Assembly (NCBI GenBank): GCA_030830285.1
Contig: JAURNF010000227.1
Span: 1 to 19,957 of the forward strand
Reading direction: 5' to 3'
Length of the DNA: 19,957 nt
Origin: Candidatus Kapaibacterium sp.
Lineage (GTDB): Bacteria > Bacteroidota > Ignavibacteria > Kapaibacteriales > Kapaibacteriaceae
Part shown: one piece after another, positions 1-7,761 of the stretch
Numbering within the stretch: position 1 is the stretch's first letter
Layout: the number at the start of each line of letters is the position of its first letter
Made by a program: the position numbers and the translations under genes
The notes under the pieces: generated by a model
Seen by the model: only the letters and a program-made list of their open reading frames with translations
What the model was told of the DNA's origin: nothing
The model's database searches: none

Positions 1-2783
1 ACTTCGACGATAAGGATGCCGTTCTTCGTGACCAAACCAATGAGCACGATCGAACCGATTTGCGAAAAGATGTTGAGCGTGTCACCACTCACCCACAATG
101 ACAGCACGGCACCGGCGAGTGCGAGTGGCACGGTTAACATGATCGTGAGCGGATCGATCCAACTCTCGAACTGTGCTGCAAGGATCAGATACACCAGCAT
201 CAATGCGAGGATGAACGCAAAGAGCAAGCTCGAAGAACTCTCACGGAAGTCGCGCGACGGACCCGTAAGTGCTGTCGAGTAACGCTCATCAAGCTGCTGC
301 GAGGTAATCGACTCCATCGCCGTGATACCATCGGCAATCGTCTTCCCAGGAGCCAAGCCCGCACTAATCGTCGCACTTACGGCACGGTTGTAGCGATAGA
401 GCTGAGGAGGAACACTCTGCTCGCGCAGCATTAAGAGGTCGGCCAACGGCACAAGCTCACCGCTTGATGTACGTACAGAGATCATACGCAGGTCGTTCGG
501 TGTGCTACGTTCGCGACGTTCAATCTCACCGATAACTTGATACTGCTTTCCTTCACGAACGAAATACCCAAATCGCTGTCCAGCATAGCCCGCTTGAATC
601 GCCGTTGCGATATCCGATACTGACACACCCAGCTCGCGCGAGCGCAGACGATCAACTTCGAGCGCAACTTCTGGCTTTGTGAATTTGAGATTGACGTCAA
701 CAACGCTAAACGTCGGATCCTTTTGCGCAGCATCCATAATGGTTGGTAGCGCGCTCCGCAAATCCTCCAGCGTCGGTGCCTGCAATACTACCTGCACCGG
801 CAAGCCAGCACGTCCACCACCCGTTGTGATCGTTTGTTCTTGAATCACTACCGCACGAGCGTCGGTGCTCTTCCGCATCGTTGATGTAAGCAGCGTTGCA
901 ATCTCCATCTGCGAGCGTTTGCGTTCTTCTGGTTCGAGCAGGATAATGCGTGAAAAGCCCGAGTTACTTCCACCCGAGAAGAACGATGGCGACGTTACGG
1001 TGAGCACGAGCTTCTTCTCCGGCACAACGCGTGCAATGCGCTGTTGCGTGGAGTCCATGATCACGTTCATGCGATCGAAGGTCGTACCCTCCGGAGCAGT
1101 AAGATTCATCGTGATCACGCTGCGGTCTTCAAGCGGCGCAAGCTCGCTCTTCAGTGTCGATCCAATCCCGATGAGCGCTGCTACGGCTGCTGCAATACCA
1201 ACGAGCGCAATCACTGGTCTGTCCACGACCACGCGCACAGAGGTTGCATAGGCAGATGTAAGCCATTGGAAGAACGGCTCGGTGATGCGGACAAGCACGT
1301 TTTCTTCTTCGCGGCGCAGCAGACGAGTGCTCATCATTGGTGTGAGTGTGAGCGACACGAAGGCCGATACAAGTACTGATGACGCAACAACGAGTCCGAA
1401 CTCACGGAACAACCTACCCGTAATGCCCTGCAGAAAGATCACCGGCAAGAACACTACAGCAAGCGTAATCGTGGTCGAGATGATGGCGAAGGTGATTTCC
1501 GACGATCCCTTCTCCCCTGCTTCGCGAGGATCCTCACCATGTTCAATGCGCTTGAAGATGTTTTCCATCATCACAATCGCATCGTCAACCACTAAGCCAG
1601 TTGCGAGCACAACGCCCAAGAGTGTGAGAAGGTTAATGGAGAAGCCAAAGAGCCACAGGAAGAAGAATGCCGATACGAGCGATACAGGAATTGCAACAAC
1701 GGGAATGATCGTTGCGCGCCATGAGCGCAGGAACATGAAGATGATCAGCACAACGAGTCCGAAGGCGATCAGCAGCGTCTCGCGCACTTCCGCAATTGCC
1801 TTGCGAATGAACGTCGTCGAATCAATCGCAACATTGAGTCGGAGATCTTTTGGTGCTTGCGCTTGGAGATCAGCGTAGCGACGATAGAACTCATCTGCGA
1901 TATCGATCTGATTCGCACCTGGTTGCGGTGCGATTGCCATGCCGATCATCGGCACGCCGTCGCGCTTGAGAATCGTGCGCTCGTTTTCTGCGCCTTGGTA
2001 GACACGTGCGATGTCGCCAATGCGCACAATCGCATTGTTCTCGGCACGGAGGATCACATCGGCAAACTGCTCCGGCGTCGATAGGCGTCCGACGGTACGC
2101 AGCGACAACTCTGTTTCGTTTCCTTCCAAGCGTCCGGCAGGAAGCTCGACGTTCTCTCGTTGCAATGCAGCGCGCACATCGTTCGTTGTCAGACCATACG
2201 CTATGAGTTTGCTAGGATCCATGGCGATACGCATCGCATAGCGACGCTCACCCCAGATCGTAATCGAGCCTACGCCAGCAATCGTCTGCAGACGTTCTTT
2301 CAGGACGTTCGTCGCGTAGTCAGTCAGTTCGGTCAGTGATCGACCCGAGCTCTGCACCGTCATCACCACGATCGCCTGGCTGTTGGCATCGGCCTTCGCG
2401 ACGACGGGTGGATCTACATCCGCTGGGATTGAGCGCTTCGCACGTTCGACACGATCGCGCACGTCGTTGGCAGCTTGTTCAAGATCACGTCCGAGTTCAA
2501 ACTCCACGGTGATCGTGGATCGTCCGTCGGCACTCGTCGACGTGAGCGAGCGAATGCCATTGATGCCATTGATCGACTCTTCAAGGGGCTCTGTGATTTG
2601 CGACTCGACAACATCGGCATTGGCGCCGGTGTAGGTTGTTGTGACGGTGATGTTTGGCGGATCAACGTCTGGGAATTGTCGCACGCCCAGGAACGACGCA
2701 CCAACGACGCCCATCAGAACGATGATCAAACTGAACACCACGGCCGTCACCGGACGTCGGATCGAGAGGATACTGATGTTCAT
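1..2783 (-). CDS. RND-family efflux pump inner-membrane subunit (HAE1/AcrB type), C-terminus cut by window edge
   Basis: Proton-driven inner-membrane transporter that, with a membrane fusion protein and an outer-membrane channel, exports drugs or amphiphilic compounds across the envelope. My translation of the minus strand opens MNISILSIRRPVTAVV, the usual first helix, and stays open for about 927 codons to position 1. The TM4 motif LVVDDAIVMMEN carries the paired aspartates used for proton relay, and GLVTKNGILIVE near the edge matches the late transmembrane motif of AcrB-like pumps. The large periplasmic segments between them are intact. About 100 or more C-terminal residues are missing because the window ends. 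The start ATG overlaps the stop of the fusion-protein gene (ATGA), so the two are translationally coupled. The sequence looks like the HAE1 drug class rather than the CzcA heavy-metal class, but substrate cannot be read from sequence. No TolC-like gene is in the window. Confidence 0.93.
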   Translation of the reverse strand, partial: MNISILSIRRPVTAVVFSLIIVLMGVVGASFLGVRQFPDVDPPNITVTTTYTGANADVVESQITEPLEESINGINGIRSLTSTSADGRSTITVEFELGRDLEQAANDVRDRVERAKRSIPADVDPPVVAKADANSQAIVVMTVQSSGRSLTELTDYATNVLKERLQTIAGVGSITIWGERRYAMRIAMDPSKLIAYGLTTNDVRAALQRENVELPAGRLEGNETELSLRTVGRLSTPEQFADVILRAENNAIVRIGDIARVYQGAENERTILKRDGVPMIGMAIAPQPGANQIDIADEFYRRYADLQAQAPKDLRLNVAIDSTTFIRKAIAEVRETLLIAFGLVVLIIFMFLRSWRATIIPVVAIPVSLVSAFFFLWLFGFSINLLTLLGVVLATGLVVDDAIVMMENIFKRIEHGEDPREAGEKGSSEITFAIISTTITLAVVFLPVIFLQGITGRLFREFGLVVASSVLVSAFVSLTLTPMMSTRLLRREEENVLVRITEPFFQWLTSAYATSVRVVVDRPVIALVGIAAAVAALIGIGSTLKSELAPLEDRSVITMNLTAPEGTTFDRMNVIMDSTQQRIARVVPEKKLVLTVTSPSFFSGGSNSGFSRIILLEPEERKRSQMEIATLLTSTMRKSTDARAVVIQEQTITTGGGRAGLPVQVVLQAPTLEDLRSALPTIMDAAQKDPTFSVVDVNLKFTKPEVALEVDRLRSRELGVSVSDIATAIQAGYAGQRFGYFVREGKQYQVIGEIERRERSTPNDLRMISVRTSSGELVPLADLLMLREQSVPPQLYRYNRAVSATISAGLAPGKTIADGITAMESITSQQLDERYSTALTGPSRDFRESSSSLLFAFILALMLVYLILAAQFESWIDPLTIMLTVPLALAGAVLSLWVSGDTLNIFSQIGSIVLIGLVTKNGILIVE

Positions 2784-3841
2784 CGTAGCATCGCCTTCAC
2801 TGGCTGTCCGTTCTTAACGAACAAGATGCCGCTCACAACAACAGTGTCACCCGGCATAATGCCAGAGAGCACATGCACATGCGTTGCTGTTCGACCACCA
2901 AGTGTCACCGGAATCATGCGCGCGATACCACGCTCAACCCGATACACTGTTGCACCTGACTGATCTTGCACAACGGCCTGACTTGGCAGCAGGATAGCTT
3001 CGGGCTGTTCGTCAAGGGCGACCATAACATCTGCGAATGCACCAGCATTGAGCGTCCGCGTATCGTCGATGCGTGCGCGCAAGCGTTGCGTACGTGTTCG
3101 TGAATCGACCATCGGCTCGAAGGCACGAATGCGTGCCGTGCGTAGAACTGAGTCGGTACCATGCACGCGGAACTTCAACACCGATCCAATTCCGAGCGAC
3201 GCGGTGTAGCGCTCTGGCACGGAACAGTCGATGTTCAAGTCATTGACGTTCGTCAGTGTTGCAAGCAATGTTGACGGCGCGATCACAGCGCCAAGCGAAA
3301 CCTGACGGAGTCCGACCACACCCGAAAACGGCGCACGAATCTCTGTCTTTGCGATTGCTGCGTTTATCTCGTCAATCTCGGCTGTGCGCATCGCCACTTG
3401 TGCTACAGCCCCCTCGTAGTCATCGAGTGAGGCACCATCGACAGCGCGCAGACGTTCGAGACGTTGCTTGCGGTTGGATTCGAGGGCGAGCTGTTGTTCG
3501 AGCTTTTTCTTCCGAGCGCGGAGATCATCATCGGCAAGTTTCACGAGCAACTGTCCGGCGCGGACGCTCGCCCCCTCCACAAATCGGATCTCCGACACAC
3601 GTCCGCCAACTTCCGAGCGTAGCTCGACGGATTGGTCTGCTTGGACCGTGCCCGACACCGTTACGGATTCACGGAACGGCTCAGCGACCACACGCATTGC
3701 TTCAACGGCAGGGGGCGGCGCTTGACGTCCACCCGGACCGCTCGGTTGAACAGGCGCATCGGACGGCTTCCGCAGGAGCAGGAACGCACCGATGGCGACA
3801 ATGAGCACCATGGCTCCGAGTGCAATACGACGTGTCATCAT
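2780..3841 (-). CDS. RND efflux membrane fusion protein (HlyD/AcrA family)
   Basis: Periplasmic adaptor linking the RND pump to an outer-membrane channel. The 353-residue length is normal for the family. An N-terminal hydrophobic anchor (about residues 6-23) is followed by a Pro/Gly-rich linker (25-45). The first half of the lipoyl domain follows (about 62-100, with VGGRVSEIRFVEG and the G-x-L-L motif), then a charged coiled-coil hairpin (about 104-165), the second lipoyl half (IRAPFSGVVG near 168-177), and beta-barrel and membrane-proximal domains. The N-terminus could be a membrane anchor; no lipobox cysteine is visible. It is the first gene of the operon and its TGA overlaps the pump's ATG. 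No Shine-Dalgarno sequence precedes the ATG; a promoter-like GAACTTTG lies only 6 bases upstream, so the mRNA may be leaderless. A second ATG directly follows the first. Confidence 0.93.
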   Translation of the reverse strand: MMTRRIALGAMVLIVAIGAFLLLRKPSDAPVQPSGPGGRQAPPPAVEAMRVVAEPFRESVTVSGTVQADQSVELRSEVGGRVSEIRFVEGASVRAGQLLVKLADDDLRARKKKLEQQLALESNRKQRLERLRAVDGASLDDYEGAVAQVAMRTAEIDEINAAIAKTEIRAPFSGVVGLRQVSLGAVIAPSTLLATLTNVNDLNIDCSVPERYTASLGIGSVLKFRVHGTDSVLRTARIRAFEPMVDSRTRTQRLRARIDDTRTLNAGAFADVMVALDEQPEAILLPSQAVVQDQSGATVYRVERGIARMIPVTLGGRTATHVHVLSGIMPGDTVVVSGILFVKNGQPVKAMLR

Positions 3842-3847
3842 AGGCTA

Positions 3848-3855
3848 CAAAGTTC
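3848..3855 (-). promoter_or_regulatory. Candidate -7 promoter box for the RND efflux operon
   Basis: On the minus strand this reads GAACTTTG, one mismatch from the Bacteroidota -7 consensus TAnnTTTG, ending 6 bases before the fusion-protein ATG. A TGTG lies 20 bases upstream, near the position of the -33 TTTG element. If active, transcription would begin at or next to the start codon. Assigned by motif similarity and position only. Confidence 0.35.
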
Positions 3856-3895
3856 GGGAATCCAGCGCCATTCGCCACATGCGGCAGAACTACGC

Positions 3896-3903
3896 TAAAT
3901 TCG
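3896..3903 (+). promoter_or_regulatory. Candidate -7 promoter box for the heavy-metal-associated protein gene
   Basis: TAAATTCG differs from TAnnTTTG at one base. It sits about 51 bases before the ATG, in the 113-base divergent gap shared with the efflux operon. A TTCG lies 21 bases upstream, at the expected -33 spacing. The gene has an AGGA Shine-Dalgarno-like sequence, consistent with a leadered mRNA starting near here. Confidence 0.35.
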
Positions 3904-3954
3904 TCGCGTCAACGTCTCTGCCCGCGCATTCATACCCCATTTAAGGAACCCGCC

Positions 3955-4293
3955 ATGAAGAAGCTTCTCCCGACCCTCCTCGTGCTCATGCTAGCCCCAA
4001 CGATCATGTTTGCGGCTGATCAATCACTTACGCTCAAGGTTGCCGGCAACTGCGGTTCCTGCAAGAAGCGCATCGTCAAGGCAGCTACCTCCGTTGAAGG
4101 CGTTTCTGACGCTTCATGGGACAAGAACACGAAGGAATTCAAGGCGACGTACGACGACGCCAAGGCAAAGCCAGAGGATATCAAGAAGGCCATCCTCAAG
4201 GCCGGCTACGACGTCGAAGGTGCAACAGCCGAGCAAACAGCGTACGACAAGCTGCCAAGCTGCTGCAAGTACCGCGACGTGACGCACGACTGA
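3955..4293 (+). CDS. Secreted heavy-metal-associated (HMA) domain protein, MerP/CopZ-like
   Basis: Small periplasmic metal-binding protein of 112 residues. The N-terminus (MKKLLPTLLVLMLAPTIMFA) is a clear Sec signal peptide with likely cleavage near residues 20-22. The remainder has the HMA ferredoxin-like pattern: a beta strand, then GNCGSCKKRI with the metal-binding C33-x-x-C36, then helix, strands (WDKNTKEFKATYD) and the AGYDVEG ending. A short extension carries a second cysteine pair, C103-C104, in PSCCKYR. Known HMA proteins of this kind bind Cu(I), Hg(II) or similar soft metals; the metal here is not determined. An AGGA motif lies 11 bases upstream of the ATG. The gene is divergent from the RND efflux operon and has its own terminator downstream, so it is probably transcribed alone. 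A functional link to the pump is possible but not shown, because the pump looks drug-type rather than metal-type. Confidence 0.9.
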   Translation: MKKLLPTLLVLMLAPTIMFAADQSLTLKVAGNCGSCKKRIVKAATSVEGVSDASWDKNTKEFKATYDDAKAKPEDIKKAILKAGYDVEGATAEQTAYDKLPSCCKYRDVTHD

Positions 4294-4336
4294 GGTCGAG
4301 CCGCAGCATTCAGATCACTCCAGTATCGCATTCAAG

Positions 4337-4367
4337 AGGAGTTCGGGAACCATCCGGACTCCTTTTT
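4337..4367 (+). terminator. Rho-independent terminator after the HMA protein gene
   Basis: Left arm AGGAGTTCGG (4337-4346) and right arm CCGGACTCCT (4354-4363) form a 10-bp stem with one G-T wobble and a 7-base loop. The right arm runs directly into TTTTTCTTTT. Position is about 45 bases after the stop codon. Confidence 0.9.
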
Positions 4368-4423
4368 CTTTTCCACATTCGAGTCCGACGTCGTTTGCAG
4401 CGAAATGACTCGCTGCCACCTGC

Positions 4424-4431
4424 TATTTTTG
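4424..4431 (+). promoter_or_regulatory. Candidate -7 promoter box for gcvP
   Basis: TATTTTTG matches TAnnTTTG exactly and lies 43 bases before the gcvP ATG, just past the upstream terminator. The nearest TTTG upstream (4394-4397) is 26 bases away, longer than the usual 19-21, so the -33 element is doubtful. Confidence 0.4.
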
Positions 4432-4474
4432 CTGGTCTGAATGTCAATTCTCGTTCACCTCAATCTCCTCCCCT

Positions 4475-7333
4475 ATGCATCGCGACGTGTTTGAGCACCG
4501 CCACCACGGTAAGTCTGCAGCCGACATCTCAGCAATGTTGGAAACGGTCAATGCCTCGAGCCTTGATCAGTTGATCGACCAAACGGTACCGTCACAGATC
4601 CGACTGTCCCGTCCGCTCGATCTTCCATCGGCGCTCACGGAATCTGAAATGCTCGCCGAGCTATCGCAGATCGGCTCGATGAATACGATTGCAAAGTCGT
4701 ACATCGGCATGGGATACTACGACACGCATACGCCGCTGGTGATTCTGCGGAATCTGATCGAGAATCCGGGTTGGTACACACAGTACACCCCGTACCAAGC
4801 AGAGATTGCGCAGGGTCGCCTTGAGAGCTTGCTCAACTTCCAGACGATGGTCACTGACCTGACGAAGATGGACATCGCCGGCGCGTCGCTGCTCGATGAG
4901 GGCACCGCTGCTGCAGAAGCTATGCACTTGATGCACGCTGCTCGTGGCGCGCAGGTAAAGAATGCAGAGACGCTGTTTGTTGATGCGAACGTGTTCCCGC
5001 AGACACTCGAAGTAATCCGCACGCGTGCACTTCCACTCGATGTGAAGATCGTCGTGGGCGATTGGAAGACCGTTGAATTCGACGGCTCCATCTTTGGTGC
5101 GTACATCCAGTACCCTGCCGGCGACGGTACGGTATCGGACTACACAGAATTCTGCGAGCGCGCACATGCTGCTGGCGCACTCGTGACCGTTGGCACTGAC
5201 TTGCTTGCACTTACGATGCTCACACCACCAGGTGAGTTCGGTGCAGACGTTGCGGTTGGTTGTGCACAGCGTTTTGGTGTGCCACTTGGCTATGGCGGAC
5301 CTCACGCTGCGTTCATGGCTACGCGCGAAGCGTACAAGCGTATGATGCCAGGCCGCATCATCGGCGTAAGCATCGATGCACAAGGCAACCTTGCACTGCG
5401 TATGGCACTGCAAACACGTGAGCAACACATCCGTCGTGACAAGGCAACGTCGAACATCTGTACTGCGCAGGCGCTGCTTGCGAACGTGTCAGCAATGTAT
5501 GGCGTGTATCACGGACCTAACGGACTGCGTGGTATCGCTCATCGCGTGCACTCCCTTACAAGCGCACTGGCAGCTGGTCTGAACTCGCTTGGCTACACAA
5601 TGTGTACGTCGGCGTGGTTCGACACACTCTGTATCAATGCCGACCACACAGCGATCCGTCAGCGCGCCGAAGCACAGAACATCAACTTCCGCTACGTACC
5701 AGAATGCGCATGCGTTGGCATCTCGCTTGACGAGACAACGACCGTTGACGACGTACAGGTGATTCTGGCAATCTTCGCCGACGCTGCTGGTAAGGCAGCA
5801 CCATCGGCAGCATCGCTGCTCTCGAGTGCATCGAGTGGCATCCCTGCATCGCTCGCACGCACATCCGACTTCATGTTGCATCCAGTGTTCAACAGCTATC
5901 ACACCGAACACGAGATGCTTCGCTACCTGAAGCGCCTCGAGAACAAGGACCTTTCACTTGCACACTCGATGATCGCACTCGGCTCATGCACGATGAAGCT
6001 CAACGCGACAGCCGAGATGATCCCTATCACATGGCCATCATTCAATCGCATTCACCCATTTGCTCCACTGTCGCAAACACAGGGCTACCAGCGCGTGTTC
6101 AGCGAGCTCTCAACATGGTTGAACGAGATCACAGGTTTTGATGCCTGCTCGCTTCAGCCAAATGCCGGTGCACAGGGCGAGTACGCAGGACTTCTTGCAA
6201 TTCGTGGCTTCCACCACTCACGTGGTGATCATCATCGCAATGTTGTGCTGATTCCATCATCAGCGCACGGCACAAACCCTGCGTCAGCCGTTATGGCTGG
6301 CATGAAGGTCGTGGTTGTCAAGAGCGATGCGCACGGACACGTCGATGTGGCAGATCTCACGGCACAAGCAGAAGCACACTCAGCTAACCTTTCGGCGCTG
6401 ATGGTAACCTATCCATCGACACACGGTGTGTTTGAAGAAGCGATCAAGGACATTTGCGAGATCGTGCACAAGCATGGTGGACGCGTCTACATGGATGGCG
6501 CAAACATGAATGCACAAGTGGGTCTTACATCACCACGCGCAATTGGCGCTGATGTGTGCCACTTGAATCTTCATAAGACGTTCTGCATTCCGCACGGTGG
6601 CGGTGGCCCGGGAATGGGTCCGATCTGCTGCACATCAGAACTCGCACCATTCCTTCCGTCGCACCCTGTTGTCAACCCAATGGACAACACCAACGTCGGA
6701 CCAGTCAGCGCTGCACCATGGGGGTCGGCATCGATCCTCCTCATCTCGTGGGCATACATCCGCATGATGGGTGGCGATGGCTTGACAATGGCAACGAAGT
6801 ATGCCATCCTCAACGCGAACTATATCAAGAGTCGCCTCGAAGGCGCATACTCCGTGCTCTATTCTGGTACGAACGGACGTTGTGCACACGAGATGATCGT
6901 GGACTTGCGTGAGTTCAAGCAGCGTGGCGGCATCGAAGCCGAAGACGTTGCAAAGCGCATGATGGACTTCGGATTCCACGCACCGACGCTGAGCTTCCCT
7001 GTTGCTGGCACGATCATGATCGAACCAACAGAAAGTGAAAGCAAGGCTGAACTTGATCGCTTCGTCGACACGCTCCTCGAAATCCGCAAGGAGATCGAAA
7101 CAGTGTGCACAGGTGCAATCGACGCAAAGGATAATCCACTCAAGAATGCACCGCACACCATGTTCGTGGCAACAGCCGACACATGGGAGCACCCGTACTC
7201 ACGTCAGCAAGCCGCCTTCCCACTCCCATGGGTGCGCGACCGCAAGTTCTGGCCATCGATTGGTCGTGTTGATAATGCACACGGCGACCGCGTGCTGATC
7301 TGCACATGCCCATCGATTGAAGAGTACGCGTAG
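4475..7333 (+). CDS. gcvP: Glycine dehydrogenase (decarboxylating), P-protein of the glycine cleavage system
   Basis: Pyridoxal-phosphate enzyme that decarboxylates glycine and passes the aminomethyl group to lipoylated H-protein (GcvH), feeding one-carbon metabolism with GcvT and Lpd. The 952 residues match the fused single-chain form (about 950-960), covering both the N-terminal and C-terminal halves that some bacteria split into two genes. The PLP-binding lysine is K701 in NLHKTF, followed by the glycine-rich HGGGGPGMGP. FEHRHHG near the N-terminus matches the FxxRHIG start of known P-proteins, supporting this ATG. IGMGYYDTHTP and QPNAGAQGEYAGL are further conserved segments. No Shine-Dalgarno is visible; the ATG is preceded by the pyrimidine-rich CTCCTCCCCT. 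gcvT and gcvH are not in the window, so the pathway is encoded at scattered sites. It is monocistronic, bounded by terminators on both sides. Confidence 0.98.
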   Translation: MHRDVFEHRHHGKSAADISAMLETVNASSLDQLIDQTVPSQIRLSRPLDLPSALTESEMLAELSQIGSMNTIAKSYIGMGYYDTHTPLVILRNLIENPGWYTQYTPYQAEIAQGRLESLLNFQTMVTDLTKMDIAGASLLDEGTAAAEAMHLMHAARGAQVKNAETLFVDANVFPQTLEVIRTRALPLDVKIVVGDWKTVEFDGSIFGAYIQYPAGDGTVSDYTEFCERAHAAGALVTVGTDLLALTMLTPPGEFGADVAVGCAQRFGVPLGYGGPHAAFMATREAYKRMMPGRIIGVSIDAQGNLALRMALQTREQHIRRDKATSNICTAQALLANVSAMYGVYHGPNGLRGIAHRVHSLTSALAAGLNSLGYTMCTSAWFDTLCINADHTAIRQRAEAQNINFRYVPECACVGISLDETTTVDDVQVILAIFADAAGKAAPSAASLLSSASSGIPASLARTSDFMLHPVFNSYHTEHEMLRYLKRLENKDLSLAHSMIALGSCTMKLNATAEMIPITWPSFNRIHPFAPLSQTQGYQRVFSELSTWLNEITGFDACSLQPNAGAQGEYAGLLAIRGFHHSRGDHHRNVVLIPSSAHGTNPASAVMAGMKVVVVKSDAHGHVDVADLTAQAEAHSANLSALMVTYPSTHGVFEEAIKDICEIVHKHGGRVYMDGANMNAQVGLTSPRAIGADVCHLNLHKTFCIPHGGGGPGMGPICCTSELAPFLPSHPVVNPMDNTNVGPVSAAPWGSASILLISWAYIRMMGGDGLTMATKYAILNANYIKSRLEGAYSVLYSGTNGRCAHEMIVDLREFKQRGGIEAEDVAKRMMDFGFHAPTLSFPVAGTIMIEPTESESKAELDRFVDTLLEIRKEIETVCTGAIDAKDNPLKNAPHTMFVATADTWEHPYSRQQAAFPLPWVRDRKFWPSIGRVDNAHGDRVLICTCPSIEEYA

Positions 7334-7344
7334 TAAGGAGTGAG

Positions 7345-7385
7345 ACGCCGTCTCGCCCACACACCACGCCGTCTCGCCCACACAC
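7345..7385. repeat. Two-copy 21-bp tandem repeat just after gcvP
   Basis: The 20-mer ACGCCGTCTCGCCCACACAC occurs at 7345-7364 and again, identically, at 7366-7385, giving a 21-bp period. It starts 11 bases after the gcvP stop codon. Together with the preceding GAG, the first unit begins with a short inverted repeat, GAGAC-GCC-GTCTC (7342-7354). Most likely a local duplication in the 3' untranslated region; no function is evident. Confidence 0.9.
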
Positions 7386-7424
7386 GCGGCATCCCGCGAA
7401 ATCAGGACAAAGCAACAACCATTT

Positions 7425-7467
7425 GACGTCGCATCCGCCGTTGCGGGTGCGACGTCTTCGTTTTGTT
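7425..7467 (+). terminator. Strong rho-independent terminator of gcvP
   Basis: A 14-bp stem is formed by GACGTCGCATCCGC (7425-7438) and GCGGGTGCGACGTC (7443-7456), with one T-G wobble and a CGTT tetraloop. The tail is TTCGTTTTGTT. It lies about 90 bases beyond the gcvP stop. Confidence 0.92.
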
Positions 7468-7511
7468 ACGACTCCGTTGCAATTTGTCGACGTAGGTGCG
7501 TTTCGCTCTTT

Positions 7512-7604
7512 CCAGCTGGCACGAACGTACCCGCCGTCGATCAGGATAACCCCAGTCATTATTGCAGGGCCACGCATAAAAACATTACCCCCGACAGCAA
7601 CAAG
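7512..7604 (-). pseudogene. Probable remnant of a short-chain dehydrogenase/reductase (SDR) C-terminus
   Basis: Read on the minus strand, 7577 to 7512 encodes RGPAIMTGVILIDGGYVRASW, close to the conserved SDR C-terminal pattern (x-TG-x-x-x-x-x-DGG-[YF]). The Rossmann core, the YxxxK active site and most of the gene are absent, and an in-frame TAG lies shortly upstream, so this cannot be an intact gene. In an adjacent frame the bases just upstream encode SGVMFLC, reminiscent of the FLAS segment that normally precedes this motif; a frameshift at the TTTTT run (7578-7582 on the plus strand) would join them. The frame does not end soon after the motif as SDRs do; the TGG codon after RAS might be a mutated stop. 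It rests on one short motif match, so it may be coincidence. Confidence 0.4.
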
Positions 7605-7614
7605 CTATCGAGGG
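7589..7614. repeat. Imperfect inverted repeat in the gcvP-hrpB spacer
   Basis: CCCCGACAGC (7589-7598) can pair with GCTATCGAGGG (7604-7614) across the loop AACAA, with one wobble and one bulge. On the minus strand it is followed by GTAATGTTTTTAT, so it could act as a weak terminator in that direction, but no intact minus-strand gene lies upstream of it. Confidence 0.4.
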
Positions 7615-7750
7615 TGTTAAGCCCGCCTACGGGCATAGCGGTTCGTTGTTCTGAGGACATACAAACATACATTGTTTTGCATTCGAAATGTACAGCATCT
7701 GTGTGCTTTGAGTGTGATGCACCACCAAACGTGACAACACACCTTACACG

Positions 7751-7758
7751 TACTTTTG
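7751..7758 (+). promoter_or_regulatory. Candidate -7 promoter box abutting the hrpB start
   Basis: TACTTTTG matches TAnnTTTG exactly and ends 3 bases before the ATG at 7762. This spacing would put the transcription start on the start codon itself. No TTTG is present 19-21 bases upstream. Confidence 0.45.
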
Positions 7759-7761
7759 CAT

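Larger units (their letters stand above)
7468..7750. other. Gene-poor spacer between gcvP terminator and hrpB
   Basis: No convincing intact gene on either strand. It holds a probable SDR remnant on the minus strand (about 7512-7604), an inverted repeat at 7589-7614 (CCCCGACAGC paired with GCTATCGAGGG around AACAA), and a smaller GCCCG-CCTA-CGGGC hairpin at 7621-7634. Base composition is more A/T-rich and less codon-like than the neighbours. The final bases hold the candidate hrpB promoter. Confidence 0.6.

Noticed and set aside
1..2783. Heavy-metal (CzcA-type) assignment for the RND pump because of the neighbouring HMA gene
   Set aside because: The visible motifs and the N-terminal region look like HAE1 drug pumps; neighbour context alone is not enough.
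4294..4474. Glycine riboswitch upstream of gcvP
   Set aside because: The space is taken by a terminator and a short promoter region; no tandem aptamer-like conserved core was seen.
4661..5428. 255-codon open frame on the minus strand inside gcvP
   Set aside because: Antisense shadow of a well-supported gene; Cys/Arg/His-rich with no recognisable domain or ribosome site.
7342..7354. Short palindrome GAGAC-GCC-GTCTC after gcvP as a terminator
   Set aside because: Stem of five with a three-base loop and no T-tract; the 14-bp hairpin at 7425 is the evident terminator.
7345..7385. CRISPR-like repeat
   Set aside because: Only two units with a one-base spacer; this is a tandem duplication.
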